Origin: Bacteroidales bacterium
GTDB lineage: Bacteria; Bacteroidota; Bacteroidia; Bacteroidales; UBA3824
Reading direction: 5' to 3'
NCBI GenBank assembly: GCA_016293845.1
Contig: JAEDDH010000028.1
Coordinates: 1-45,890 of the forward strand
Length of the DNA stretch: 45,890 bases
Position 1 is the first letter of the stretch. Each line of letters starts with the position of its first letter. The notes below the pieces were generated by a model. That model was not told where the DNA came from and ran no database searches. It was given only the letters and a program-made list of their open reading frames with translations. The position numbers and the translations under genes are program-made. This document shows positions 32,491-41,108 of this stretch, in pieces.

Positions 32491-33399
32491 ATGATAACCA
32501 ATTTAGAACAACTACTGCCGTTGGCGCAGCAAAAGAGGGGAATGAAACTTTCGGTGGCGTGTCCATACGATGCGCACACTATTTTGGCTGTGCAAATGGC
32601 TCAAAAAGAGGGACTTGTAAAACCCATTTTTGTAGGTAACCAAAGCAAGATAAAATCTGCCATTGAACAATTCGCTCACGATTTTACAGATTTCGATATA
32701 TTAGATATTGCCGACGACGAAACCGCTGTGGTAGAGGCTGTTAAAATTGTTTCCACGGGCAATGCCGATATGCTTATGAAGGGGCTTATCAGTTCGGAGA
32801 AATATCTCAAAGCAATTCTCAACCGTCACAATGGTCTTCTATCTACTTCGCCACAGATAACGCACGTTACCGTTCTGCAAAACAGCCGTTTGCAAAAACT
32901 TGTGATTTTTGGCGATTCGGCTATCATTCCTAATCCTGATCTGAAACAAAAATTAGTGATACTCAGCGCATTAGAATCTATCGCTAATACTCTGGGAATT
33001 GCTAAACCCAAGGTTGCGGTTATTGCCGCCACCGAATTGATTTCCAATGCTATAGAAGCCGGTGTGGATGCGGCTATTATCTCAAAAATGTCGGACCGCG
33101 GACAATTAGCCTGCATTGCCGACGGACCTATGAGCATTGATATTGCCATCGACCCCGAAACCGCTAACATCAAGGGCATTAACGGACCAATCAAGGGCGA
33201 TGCCGACTGTCTGCTGTTTCCAAATATCGAGGCGGGCAATGCGTTTTACAAATCTGCCACCAAACTCGGCGGAAGCGAAATTGCTGGTTGCCTATCAGGT
33301 ACAAAATCGCCCGTGGTGATGACATCACGGGCAGATTCGACACTTTCTAAATATTATTCTATTTTGATTGCGATGGCTACATCCGCTCCAAAACATTGA
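32491..33399 (+). CDS. ptb: Phosphate butyryltransferase-like enzyme
   Basis: 302 residues from ATG 32491, PTA/PTB fold: LSVACPYDAHTILAVQMAQ, PIFVGN, ADMLMKGLISSEKYLKAIL, THVTVLQN, and DGPMSIDIAIDPE…KGI..PIKGDADCLLFPNIEAGN. It transfers an acyl group between CoA and phosphate. Short length and the THV start of the second domain favour the phosphobutyryl rather than the phosphoacetyl type. The usual partner butyrate kinase is not beside it. Its 3' end overlaps the convergent argS by 23 bases. Promoter TATCTTTA at 32464. Confidence 0.82.
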   Translation: MITNLEQLLPLAQQKRGMKLSVACPYDAHTILAVQMAQKEGLVKPIFVGNQSKIKSAIEQFAHDFTDFDILDIADDETAVVEAVKIVSTGNADMLMKGLISSEKYLKAILNRHNGLLSTSPQITHVTVLQNSRLQKLVIFGDSAIIPNPDLKQKLVILSALESIANTLGIAKPKVAVIAATELISNAIEAGVDAAIISKMSDRGQLACIADGPMSIDIAIDPETANIKGINGPIKGDADCLLFPNIEAGNAFYKSATKLGGSEIAGCLSGTKSPVVMTSRADSTLSKYYSILIAMATSAPKH

Positions 33400-35170
33400 T
33401 ACCCAACATATTCAAGCATTTTGCAATTACCTTTCCAGTATTATCGCTGAGGATGATGCGGAATTCGCGGGCTTGGGCGTTCTCTTCTGAAACTATCTTG
33501 CAATCGTGGTAGAACTGGTTGTACTGTTTGCTGAGTTCGTATACGTAGTTGGCTATCTGCGCGGGCGAACAAAGGTTGCAAGCCTCCGACACTACGTTGG
33601 GGAAGTCGGCAATGCGTTTTACAAGTACTGCCTCCATTGCGTTAAAATCTTCATAATCAGCATTTAGAGTAACGCGTTCGATAGATTTTTCTTCCAACTT
33701 GCGGAAAATAGAGCGGATACGTGCGTAGGTGTAGAGCACAAACGGACCTGTATTGCCATTGAAGTCGATACTTTCGGCAGGGTTGAAAAGGATGGTCTTT
33801 TTGGGGTCCACCTTTAATATAAAGTATTTGAGAGCAGCCATTGCAATTGTAGAAACTGTAACGTCTTGCTGCTCAGGAGTCATCTCGTTAAGTTTGCCAA
33901 GTTCCTCAGAGGTTTTGCGTGCGGTTTCGGTCATCTCGGCAATAAGGTCGTCGGCGTCAACCACTGTGCCTTCGCGACTTTTCATCTTGCCGTTGGGCAA
34001 TTCTACCATGCCGTAAGAGAAATGTTTGATGGCGTCGCTCCACTCAAATCCCATCTTTTTGAGAACGAGTTTGAGCACTTTGAAATGGTAATCCTGCTCA
34101 TTGCCAACCACATAGATATGTTGGTCGAAATGGTATTGACGATAGCGGAGTGCGGCTGTGCCAAGGTCTTGGGTCATATAAACTGTTGTGCCGTCGCTGC
34201 GAAGAAGAATCTTTTTGTCGAGACCGTCGGCAGTGAGGTCGATATATGTGGCACCGGTTTCGTCTTTTTGGCAAATTCCTTTGTTGAGAGCGTCCACAAC
34301 GTATTGTTTGCCTTCGAGATAGGTCTCCGATTCGTGGTAAATTTTGTCGAACGAAATGCCCATAAGTTTGTACGTTACGTCAAAACCATCGTAAACCCAA
34401 TTGTTCATCTGTTTCCAAAGAGCCACGGTGTCGGGGTCGCCGGCTTCCCACTTTTGAAGCATTTGGTGAGCCTCTATAATAGAAAGTGCTTTTTGTTTGG
34501 CATCGTCTTCGGTAAGACCCAGAGCCATAAGTTCTTTGATCTCGTTTTTGTAATGTTGGTCAAAAAGCACGTAATATTTTCCTATAAGGTGGTCGCCCTT
34601 CATACCCGACGATTCGGGAGTTTCGCCGTTGCCCCATTTCTGCCAAGCAAGCATTGATTTGCAAATATGTATGCCACGGTCGTTTACAAGGTTTACCTTT
34701 ACCACATTGTTGCCACCTGCTTTGAGAATGCGCGAGATGGAATCACCAAGAAAGTTGTTGCGAAGGTGTCCAAGGTGAAGCGGTTTGTTGGTGTTGGGCG
34801 AAGAAAATTCTAATAAAATTTTAGGAGATTTGTCGGTGATGGGCGTTACTCCAAAATCTTCTACCGAATTGATATGAAGCAAAAGTTTTGTGATAGTATC
34901 TTGTTTTAGAGAGACATTCAAAAAGCCTTTTACCACATTAAATTTGCGGGCGTGATTCCAATTTTTTACCAAGTATTCGCCTAATTCGTTGGCGGTATCC
35001 TCGGGTTTCTTTCCCGAAAGTTTCAACAGCGGAAAAACCACCACAGTAAGGTCGCCCTCAAACTCTTTTTTTGTTTTTTGTACTTGCACCATCGCGGGTG
35101 CGGCGTCTTTGTTATAAATATCGGCAACTGCCTTAATTACAATTTCTTGTAGATTTTGTTCTATATTCAT
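33377..35170 (-). CDS. argS: Arginyl-tRNA synthetase
   Basis: 597 residues, class I synthetase charging tRNA-Arg. An N-terminal Add1 domain (1-110) is followed by the HIGH motif as HLGHLRNNFLGD (about 137-148), SSPNTNKPLHLGH, the KMSKS-equivalent loop GKMKSREGTVV (about 395-405) and the C-terminal DALR anticodon domain ending NMLGINVLERM. Complete. It starts 19 bases after the phosphofructokinase gene ends, so the two may be cotranscribed. Confidence 0.95.
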   Translation of the reverse strand: MNIEQNLQEIVIKAVADIYNKDAAPAMVQVQKTKKEFEGDLTVVVFPLLKLSGKKPEDTANELGEYLVKNWNHARKFNVVKGFLNVSLKQDTITKLLLHINSVEDFGVTPITDKSPKILLEFSSPNTNKPLHLGHLRNNFLGDSISRILKAGGNNVVKVNLVNDRGIHICKSMLAWQKWGNGETPESSGMKGDHLIGKYYVLFDQHYKNEIKELMALGLTEDDAKQKALSIIEAHQMLQKWEAGDPDTVALWKQMNNWVYDGFDVTYKLMGISFDKIYHESETYLEGKQYVVDALNKGICQKDETGATYIDLTADGLDKKILLRSDGTTVYMTQDLGTAALRYRQYHFDQHIYVVGNEQDYHFKVLKLVLKKMGFEWSDAIKHFSYGMVELPNGKMKSREGTVVDADDLIAEMTETARKTSEELGKLNEMTPEQQDVTVSTIAMAALKYFILKVDPKKTILFNPAESIDFNGNTGPFVLYTYARIRSIFRKLEEKSIERVTLNADYEDFNAMEAVLVKRIADFPNVVSEACNLCSPAQIANYVYELSKQYNQFYHDCKIVSEENAQAREFRIILSDNTGKVIAKCLNMLGINVLERM

Positions 35171-35189
35171 TATTGAAAAAATTATTGTT

Positions 35190-36371
35190 CTATAAACTTG
35201 TCATCCACATCATCTGACGTCCGCTAAATTCAGCCTTTTTGGGGCAGAGGAGTTCGGTGTCGTAGAATTTTTCCACATCGATAACTTTGGTTTCTGATGC
35301 CACCACTTCGAGTGGAGAGGTGGTGTACTTGCCGCTGCGTAGGGCTGTCATTACGCCGAAATTCTTGTTGAGAATCGACTCCATAGCCACGTTGGCAAAG
35401 CCGATGGGCACGATAGAGTCGGAAAAATCGGGACATCCTGTGCGTACAAGGTATCCGAGGTTTTGGAAAATGGTGTCGATGCGTTTGCCGCCGTTGTATT
35501 TTGCCGAGGCTTTGCGCAGACGGTAAGCAAGTTCCTCGCCACAGCCGTGTGTGAGATGTCCTGTGGCGTCGGGCTGAGGCTCAAATCCGTTGAACTTGGC
35601 ACCTTCGGAAACCACCACGGTAGAAAAATGGTCGGGACTTTTGGCGCGGTCTTCCACAAGGAGTTCTGCCAATTGGTTTACGCTAAATTTGTATTCGGGT
35701 ATCACACAGCGGTTTGCCACTCCCACCACGGCAGGAAGCATTGCTGTAAATCCGGCGTAACGTCCAAATACTTCTATCACCAAAAATCTCTCGTGGCTAC
35801 CTGCCGACACGCTTAGAGTGTTGATAAGGTCGATGGTGCGGGTGATGCAGGTGCTGAATCCGATACAGTAGTCGGTACCGGGCACGTCGCCGTCCATAGT
35901 TTTGGGTATAGCCACAATTTTAACTCCCTCGTTGTGAAGGCGTAAGGCATATTTTAAAGTATCATCGCCGCCAATTACCACAAGGCAGTCGATACCGAGA
36001 TATTCGATATTTTTGATAACCTCGGGGGTGAGGTCGTTGGTAGGTTCGTTGTAAAGGTCTTTGAGATGTTCGGGCACGTCGTCGGCTTTGAGTTCCGATG
36101 GTTTGGTGCGCGAAGAGTGCAGAAATGTCTCCACGTGCATACTTGTGGCGTTGAGCACCGACTGCGAAAACTCTTCAAAACAGTCGCGGTTGTCTACGTT
36201 GCGGCTCCTAACCATTTCTACGAGACCCGCCCATCCGCGTTTGATACCAAGTACTTTGTAGTTTTGGGCAATAGCGCTGCCCACGATACGGCGAATGGCA
36301 GGATTTAGACCCGGAACGTCGCCGCCGCCGGTGAGAATGCCAATAGTGCCGTGATTGTTAAAGATTTTCAT
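35190..36371 (-). CDS. pfp: Phosphofructokinase, probably PPi-dependent
   Basis: 393 residues from ATG 36371. It phosphorylates fructose 6-phosphate. Motifs include ILTGGGDVPGLNPAIR (about 11-26), IGGDDTLKYALRL (about 131-143) and PKTMDGDVPGTDYCIGFSTC. The second Asp of GGDD and the Lys of PKT are the residues that mark PPi- over ATP-dependent enzymes, so I favour PPi use. Glycolysis/gluconeogenesis, cytosolic. Upstream of argS in the same direction. Confidence 0.8.
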   Translation of the reverse strand: MKIFNNHGTIGILTGGGDVPGLNPAIRRIVGSAIAQNYKVLGIKRGWAGLVEMVRSRNVDNRDCFEEFSQSVLNATSMHVETFLHSSRTKPSELKADDVPEHLKDLYNEPTNDLTPEVIKNIEYLGIDCLVVIGGDDTLKYALRLHNEGVKIVAIPKTMDGDVPGTDYCIGFSTCITRTIDLINTLSVSAGSHERFLVIEVFGRYAGFTAMLPAVVGVANRCVIPEYKFSVNQLAELLVEDRAKSPDHFSTVVVSEGAKFNGFEPQPDATGHLTHGCGEELAYRLRKASAKYNGGKRIDTIFQNLGYLVRTGCPDFSDSIVPIGFANVAMESILNKNFGVMTALRSGKYTTSPLEVVASETKVIDVEKFYDTELLCPKKAEFSGRQMMWMTSL

Positions 36372-36524
36372 TTCCAAATAATAATTCAAACCTACTCAAC
36401 GGGATTTCTAAAAAATCCCCATAAATTTCGATTATAAAAGTAGAAATAATTTTCGAATTACAACGGATAAGAACAAAAACTTAAACTTTATTTAAGAAAT
36501 GAGGGGGGAAATCGCAACTTTTAC

Positions 36525-36533
36525 TACCTTTGC
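36525..36533 (+). promoter_or_regulatory. -7 box of the argB promoter
   Basis: TACCTTTGC, 20 bases before ATG 36553; it lies inside the longer open frame and therefore decides the start. Confidence 0.65.
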
Positions 36534-36552
36534 GCCCAAAAACATAGCAAAA

Positions 36553-37344
36553 ATGGAAGAAATCAACATTGTAAAAATAGGCGGCAAGGTTATCGACGAC
36601 GAAACCGCACGCAACGAATTTCTCGCTCGTCTTGCCAAAATCAAAAAGAACATTGTGCTTGTGCACGGCGGCGGAAAGGTTGCCAACCAAGTGCTTACAA
36701 GTATGGGCATCGAACCCAAAATGGTGAACGGACGCAGAATTACCGACGCCGACACCCTCCGCGTGGTAACTATGGTTTACACGGGACTCATCAACAAGAC
36801 CATCACCGCAAAACTCAACTCGCTCAACCGCTGCTCGGTAGGTATTTCGGGCGTTGACGGTGTGCTGTTAGACGCTGTAAAACGTCCCGTAAAGGATATC
36901 GACTACGGTTTTGCTGGCGATATTACTCCCGAAGGCGTTAACGCTCAATTGCTTATCGACCTTGTAAGCAATGGTTACACCCCCGTAATTGCCACCATCG
37001 CTGCCGACAAAAACGCCCAGTTGCTCAACATCAACGCCGACACTGTGGCTTCCACTCTCGCTGCTGGACTTGCCCAAAAGGTGAAGACCAACCTCTTTTT
37101 CTGTTTTGAGAAAAAAGGCGTGCTTATGGATGCCAACGACGACAACAGCGTAATTCCGCTTCTCAACTCCGAAAATTACCCCAAACTTTCGGCACAGGGC
37201 ATATTCTCCGACGGAATGATTCCCAAACTTGAAAACGCTTTCAACACTATAAATAAAGGTGTCAACAAGGTAATTATTGGCAACTCAAACGATGTGGAAG
37301 GCTTTTTTGAAGCAGAACACAAAGGAACGATGATTTGCAAATAG
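36553..37344 (+). CDS. argB: N-acylglutamate kinase
   Basis: 263 residues. Amino-acid kinase fold: IVKIGGKVID (5-14), VLVHGGGKVANQVLTSMG (about 38-55), GVDGVLLDA and IATIAADKNAQLLNINADTVA. It phosphorylates N-acetyl- or N-succinylglutamate, the second step of arginine synthesis. In some Bacteroidetes the substrate is succinylated. Promoter just upstream; a perfect hairpin follows the stop. Separate from the other arg genes by many kilobases. Confidence 0.92.
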   Translation: MEEINIVKIGGKVIDDETARNEFLARLAKIKKNIVLVHGGGKVANQVLTSMGIEPKMVNGRRITDADTLRVVTMVYTGLINKTITAKLNSLNRCSVGISGVDGVLLDAVKRPVKDIDYGFAGDITPEGVNAQLLIDLVSNGYTPVIATIAADKNAQLLNINADTVASTLAAGLAQKVKTNLFFCFEKKGVLMDANDDNSVIPLLNSENYPKLSAQGIFSDGMIPKLENAFNTINKGVNKVIIGNSNDVEGFFEAEHKGTMICK

Positions 37345-37348
37345 CGCG

Positions 37349-37368
37349 ATGGGGATAATAATCCCCAT
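37349..37368 (+). terminator. Hairpin after argB
   Basis: ATGGGGAT-AATA-ATCCCCAT, perfect 8-bp stem; no strong T run follows. Confidence 0.6.
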
Positions 37369-37492
37369 CCGTATTTCCCTTACTCACCATAACAAAATCT
37401 CGTACCCTCTACGAGTAAAAACTCGTATATTTTTTTATTACCCATTACGAACAATCGGTATTGCATACAAGATTGCCCCGCCATAACTTTGC
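37369..37492 (+). promoter_or_regulatory. asnB promoter module shared with glnA
   Basis: This region aligns base for base with 43393-43515 upstream of glnA. Shared parts in order: CCGTATTTCCCTTA (37369), TAACAAAATCTCGTAC (37390-37405), a second CTCGTA (37422-37427), a 25-base block starting CATTACGAACAATCGG (37443-37467) that contains the -33 TTG (37461-37463), and the -7 box TAACTTTGC (37484-37492). The block-to--7 distance is 41 bases in both. A common transcription factor is strongly suggested. Confidence 0.8.
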
Positions 37493-37521
37493 GGTGCAAA
37501 AAATAACAAAAACTCGCTTTT

Positions 37522-37553
37522 TCATTATGCATTGTGCATTATGAATTATGCAT
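37522..37553. repeat. TGCATAATTCATAA-type dispersed repeat, copy 3 (reverse)
   Basis: Reverse-oriented relative of the units at 19315 and 20572, in the asnB leader. Confidence 0.6.
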
Positions 37554-37569
37554 TTAAAACATTATTATT

Positions 37570-39237
37570 ATGTGCGGATTTGTAGCAATACTGAATATAT
37601 TCGACGGAATGTCGGCTAAGATGCGCGAAAAGGCGTTGCTGATGTCGTCGAAAATTAGACACCGCGGACCAGATTGGAGCGGCGTTTATAGTAGCAAACG
37701 TTGTGTGCTGGCTCACGAAAGGCTCGCTATCGTTGACCCGCTTTCGGGCGGTCAGCCGCTTTACACCAAAGACAAAAAGGTGGCTCTCGCTGTCAACGGC
37801 GAAATCTACAACCATCAACAGATTCGCGACAGTCTCAAAGGCAAATACGAGTTTCAAACCGGTAGCGACTGCGAGGTGATTCTCGCCCTCTACCGCGAAA
37901 AGGGTATCAACTTTATCGAAGACCTCAACGGCATTTTCGCTTTCTGCCTTTACGACGAGGAAAACGACACTTTCCTCATTGCCCGCGACCATATCGGCAT
38001 TATCCCTCTTTATATAGGCTACGATTACGACGGAACTGTTTATGTAGCAAGCGAATTGAAGGCGTTGGAGGGTTTTTGCGAAAAATACGAACCTTTCCTT
38101 CCCGGATACTATTATTACAGCAAAGAGGGCAAAATGCGCCGTTGGTGGCACCGCGATTGGTTCAACTACGATGCTGTTAAGGACAATACTGCAAATGTCA
38201 ACAACCTTGGCGACGCACTCAAAGCCGCTGTTAAACGCCAACTTATGAGCGATGTGCCTTATGGCGTGTTGCTTTCGGGCGGATTAGATAGTTCGGTGAT
38301 TTCGGCTGTGGCTAATATGTACTCTGCCAAACGTGTGGAAACCGACGACCAAGAGCATGCTTGGTGGCCTCGTCTGCACTCGTTTGCGGTGGGTATCAAG
38401 GGTTCGCCCGACCTTGCCAAGGCTCGCATTATGGCCGACCACCTCGGCACTGTTCACCACGAGGTAAACTACACCGTGCAGGAGGGTTTGGACGCTATCC
38501 GCGATGTTATCTATCATATTGAAACATACGACGTTACCACTGTGCGCGCAAGCACTCCAATGTATCTTTTGGCAAGGGTGATAAAATCAATGGGTATCAA
38601 GATGGTGCTCAGCGGCGAGGGTGCCGACGAAATTTTTGGCGGATACCTTTATTTTCACAAGGCTCCCGATGCAAAGGCTTTTCACGAGGAAACCGTCCGC
38701 AAACTTGGCAAACTATACCTATACGACTGTCTGAGAGCCAACAAATCGCTTGCTGCGTGGGGCGTGGAGGGTCGCGTGCCGTTTTTGGACAAGGAGTTTT
38801 TGGATGTGGCAATGCGCCTGAATCCCGAATCAAAAATGTGTCCCGGCAAGGAAATCGAAAAACGCGTTGTACGTCTTGCGTTTTCGGATATGCTGCCCGA
38901 GAGCATTGCGTGGAGGCAGAAAGAGCAGTTCAGCGACGGCGTGGGTTACAGTTGGATCGATAGTCTCAAAGATATGACTTCAAAGGCCGTAAGCGACGAA
39001 CAGATGGCTCACGCCGCCGAACGTTTCCCCATCAACACTCCAATGAACAAGGAGGAATACTATTACCGCTCAATATTCTCAGAACTTTTCCCGAGCGATT
39101 CTGCGGCAATGAGTGTGCCGAGCGTACCGAGTGTAGCGTGCAGCACCGCCGAAGCCCTCGCCTGGGATGCCTCGTTCAAAAACCTCAACGACCCCAGCGG
39201 CAGAGCAGTGAAAGGGGTGCACGAAAATGCGTATTAA
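37570..39237 (+). CDS. asnB: Asparagine synthetase, glutamine-hydrolysing
   Basis: 555 residues. N-terminal glutaminase with Cys2 nucleophile (MCGFVAIL), R-H-R-G-P-D-W-S-G at about 34-42 and NGEIYNH. The C-terminal ATP-binding synthetase has VLLSGGLDSSVISAVA (about 237-252) and SGEGADEIFGGY (about 351-362). Converts aspartate and glutamine to asparagine and glutamate. Its promoter region is shared with glnA, which links it to nitrogen status. Complete. Confidence 0.95.
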   Translation: MCGFVAILNIFDGMSAKMREKALLMSSKIRHRGPDWSGVYSSKRCVLAHERLAIVDPLSGGQPLYTKDKKVALAVNGEIYNHQQIRDSLKGKYEFQTGSDCEVILALYREKGINFIEDLNGIFAFCLYDEENDTFLIARDHIGIIPLYIGYDYDGTVYVASELKALEGFCEKYEPFLPGYYYYSKEGKMRRWWHRDWFNYDAVKDNTANVNNLGDALKAAVKRQLMSDVPYGVLLSGGLDSSVISAVANMYSAKRVETDDQEHAWWPRLHSFAVGIKGSPDLAKARIMADHLGTVHHEVNYTVQEGLDAIRDVIYHIETYDVTTVRASTPMYLLARVIKSMGIKMVLSGEGADEIFGGYLYFHKAPDAKAFHEETVRKLGKLYLYDCLRANKSLAAWGVEGRVPFLDKEFLDVAMRLNPESKMCPGKEIEKRVVRLAFSDMLPESIAWRQKEQFSDGVGYSWIDSLKDMTSKAVSDEQMAHAAERFPINTPMNKEEYYYRSIFSELFPSDSAAMSVPSVPSVACSTAEALAWDASFKNLNDPSGRAVKGVHENAY

Positions 39238-39263
39238 AATAATTTGCGTGTTTCAAATATCGT

Positions 39264-39300
39264 TATTATTTTTGCAAACAGATAGTTTGCAAAAATAATA
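39264..39300. promoter_or_regulatory. Perfect 16-bp inverted repeat
   Basis: TATTATTTTTGCAAAC (39264-39279) and its exact complement (39285-39300) with a 5-base spacer, eight bases before the gene at 39308. Each arm contains TATTTTTGC, a -7 box, so the arms could be opposed promoters, an operator or a hairpin. Confidence 0.6.
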
Positions 39301-39307
39301 ATCTGAT

Positions 39308-39574
39308 ATGAACCCGAATTTCAAACTTTCAAACGGCAAAACCATCGCCCAAGTGGAAAACGAGATGAAACTCGGCATCGAAAAACTCTATTTAGATGCT
39401 TGGGCAAAAGGCGTTTCAGTGCCATATTGGGACGAAAACCGTGTGTTGCATTTGGCAAATCCCGATGGCAGCGACGATTTGGCGGAATTTGACGCCAAGA
39501 CAAAAAAAATCACTGTAATTTCACGATTTGCCAACCCTGGACAAGGACGATTTGCATATCTATTGGCAAGTTAG
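39308..39574 (+). CDS. Small protein preceding zeta-toxin remnant
   Basis: 88 residues: LSNGKTIAQVENEMKLGIEKLYLDAWAKG then VPYWDENRVLHLANPDGSDD. Short acidic proteins of this layout commonly precede zeta-type toxin genes in Bacteroidetes, so it may be the surviving antitoxin-like partner of the remnant at 39647. The assignment is by position and general resemblance. Confidence 0.5.
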   Translation: MNPNFKLSNGKTIAQVENEMKLGIEKLYLDAWAKGVSVPYWDENRVLHLANPDGSDDLAEFDAKTKKITVISRFANPGQGRFAYLLAS

Positions 39575-39646
39575 TGATATGGAAAGGAAGGAATTTGCGG
39601 TAAATCAAATTACAAAATTTCTTTATTCTATTTTGGAATTAATTAT

Positions 39647-39907
39647 TTGCAGGATTCTGTGATGCGCGTACAAGAGAGAACCAACCTCGGCGGACATAAT
39701 GTAGCCGACGATGTTGTGAAATACAATTTTTCGGAATGTCCAAAACGAGTTGCCCAAAACCTCCATTTATTTGACTATATGATATTTATCGATGGCATAA
39801 TGCCCTACGGCAAAATCATTGCAAATATCAGAAAAAGAGATAATTACAAAGAAATTGCAGATATTGTACCGAGGTGGTTTGCGGAAGGATTTGCAGGGAG
39901 GATGTGA
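39647..39907 (+). pseudogene. C-terminal remnant of a zeta-toxin-like kinase
   Basis: About 86 codons: MRVQERTNLGGHNVADDVVK, then NLHLFDYMIFIDGIMPYGKI. This fits the C-terminal part of zeta-toxin/AAA-like kinases (R-V-x-x-R-…-G-G-H-N-[IV]-…-D). The P-loop N-terminus is absent upstream, so it cannot be active. Confidence 0.55.
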
Positions 39908-39910
39908 ATG

Positions 39911-39967
39911 ATTCATCGGTTGCGACCGATGAATTGGAAAGCAGTAAATCGGCAATTGCAATTGCCG
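39911..39967. terminator. Two hairpins downstream of the zeta remnant
   Basis: ATTCATCGGT/ACCGATGAAT (39911-39920/39925-39934, perfect 10 bp) and the 18-base palindrome CGGCAATTG-CAATTGCCG (39950-39967). They separate convergent genes; no strong T run. Confidence 0.55.
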
Positions 39968-40018
39968 AATTTGTATTCACTCAAATCGGCAGTTTGAACC
40001 AACTATTTATTGAAATGA

Positions 40019-41101
40019 TTATTTCGTAAACCTAATCTGTAAATTGAGTTTGATATACACTTCACCATCATCGCCGCGATATAGTGCACCGAAATGATAT
40101 CGTTTACGGCTGGCACGGTCGAAACGGGTATTGTTATAAAGATAATCTTCTACATCGTTGCGATTGTAAAAATGATAGCAAACTATATCGCCGTCTTTTT
40201 TGACAATAAGATAACCTCCGTTGGCATCATAACGCCCCGTCCATTCTTTGGCTGGTGTCATACCAAGAGCCACATCAAGCAAAAGAACTTTCATTTTGTG
40301 CTCATAAAAGGCTTTTATATCATTGCCTGTAAAATTGAATGGATTTGTTTTAGCAACAGCCTCAACAGCCGATTTAACAGAAGATACTGAACTGGGCATA
40401 TTATAATACACCAAGCACTGCGCTATAAACTGAGGCATACAAGTGTCAAGAAACAAAAGATTGTTTCTAAATGTGTTATGCTCAATGTTTGAATATTCCA
40501 ATCCATAACCGCGCTCAATCAATGCGCCAATCCTCGGCAAATGGTCTTCAATATCGTTGATTTCAGACAATTCACTGTCTGACATTGACTTATTGGTAAT
40601 ATGATAGCAAATATTTGTAGATTCACCGGGGTTGAGCAAGGTGGATGCGCTACCAAGTTGAGATTTTATACTGAAACCCAACTTCGGAGTCATACTGGTT
40701 CTAAAATCGTGAATAACGATATGAATATCAGACTTATCCTTCGATGGTGCTTTTAATCTCTTACATCCAATCTGCCCCATAAAACTCTCTGCGCTCGGAA
40801 TCGAAAATGCACTGTCGCGACCTTCCTTAATTTTTTTCAGTAATGATGACGACTCATTCACAAACCTTTGCATCGGAATACGCAAATATTCCTTTCCGTT
40901 TTCGTCAATCACTACTATATTATGCTCAATATCAGGCTTGTACTCGTATTTTTTACTTTCCTCACGGATAACGTTTATGATGGGATAATACAAATCCATT
41001 TTATTGAGATTTGCATCACCCGCATAAACCTTGCCGTCACCAAGCAAACGGAAAAGCGTGTATATTTCGCTCCATTCTCCTTTGTTGCCTGTTATTGCCA
41101 T
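40019..41101 (-). CDS. HpaII-type restriction endonuclease
   Basis: 360 residues. The central segment DIHIVIHDFRTSMTPKLGFSIKSQLG (about 125-150) carries the D…(S)IK-type nuclease core typical of the HpaII family. The N-terminal GNKGEWSEIYTLFRLLGDG and C-terminal YHFGALYRGDDGEVYIKLNLQIRFTK also match it. HpaII itself cuts CCGG, so the same site is the working guess here. It starts 7 bases after the methyltransferase stop, forming a type II system. It appears intact, unlike most defence genes nearby. Confidence 0.82.
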   Translation of the reverse strand: MAITGNKGEWSEIYTLFRLLGDGKVYAGDANLNKMDLYYPIINVIREESKKYEYKPDIEHNIVVIDENGKEYLRIPMQRFVNESSSLLKKIKEGRDSAFSIPSAESFMGQIGCKRLKAPSKDKSDIHIVIHDFRTSMTPKLGFSIKSQLGSASTLLNPGESTNICYHITNKSMSDSELSEINDIEDHLPRIGALIERGYGLEYSNIEHNTFRNNLLFLDTCMPQFIAQCLVYYNMPSSVSSVKSAVEAVAKTNPFNFTGNDIKAFYEHKMKVLLLDVALGMTPAKEWTGRYDANGGYLIVKKDGDIVCYHFYNRNDVEDYLYNNTRFDRASRKRYHFGALYRGDDGEVYIKLNLQIRFTK

Positions 41102-41108
41102 ATACGAT

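Noticed and set aside
33866..34657. 263-codon ORF antisense to argS
   Set aside because: Shadow frame of argS with no recognisable domain.
37546..38241. 231-codon ORF antisense to asnB
   Set aside because: Shadow frame; covers the asnB glutaminase domain on the other strand.
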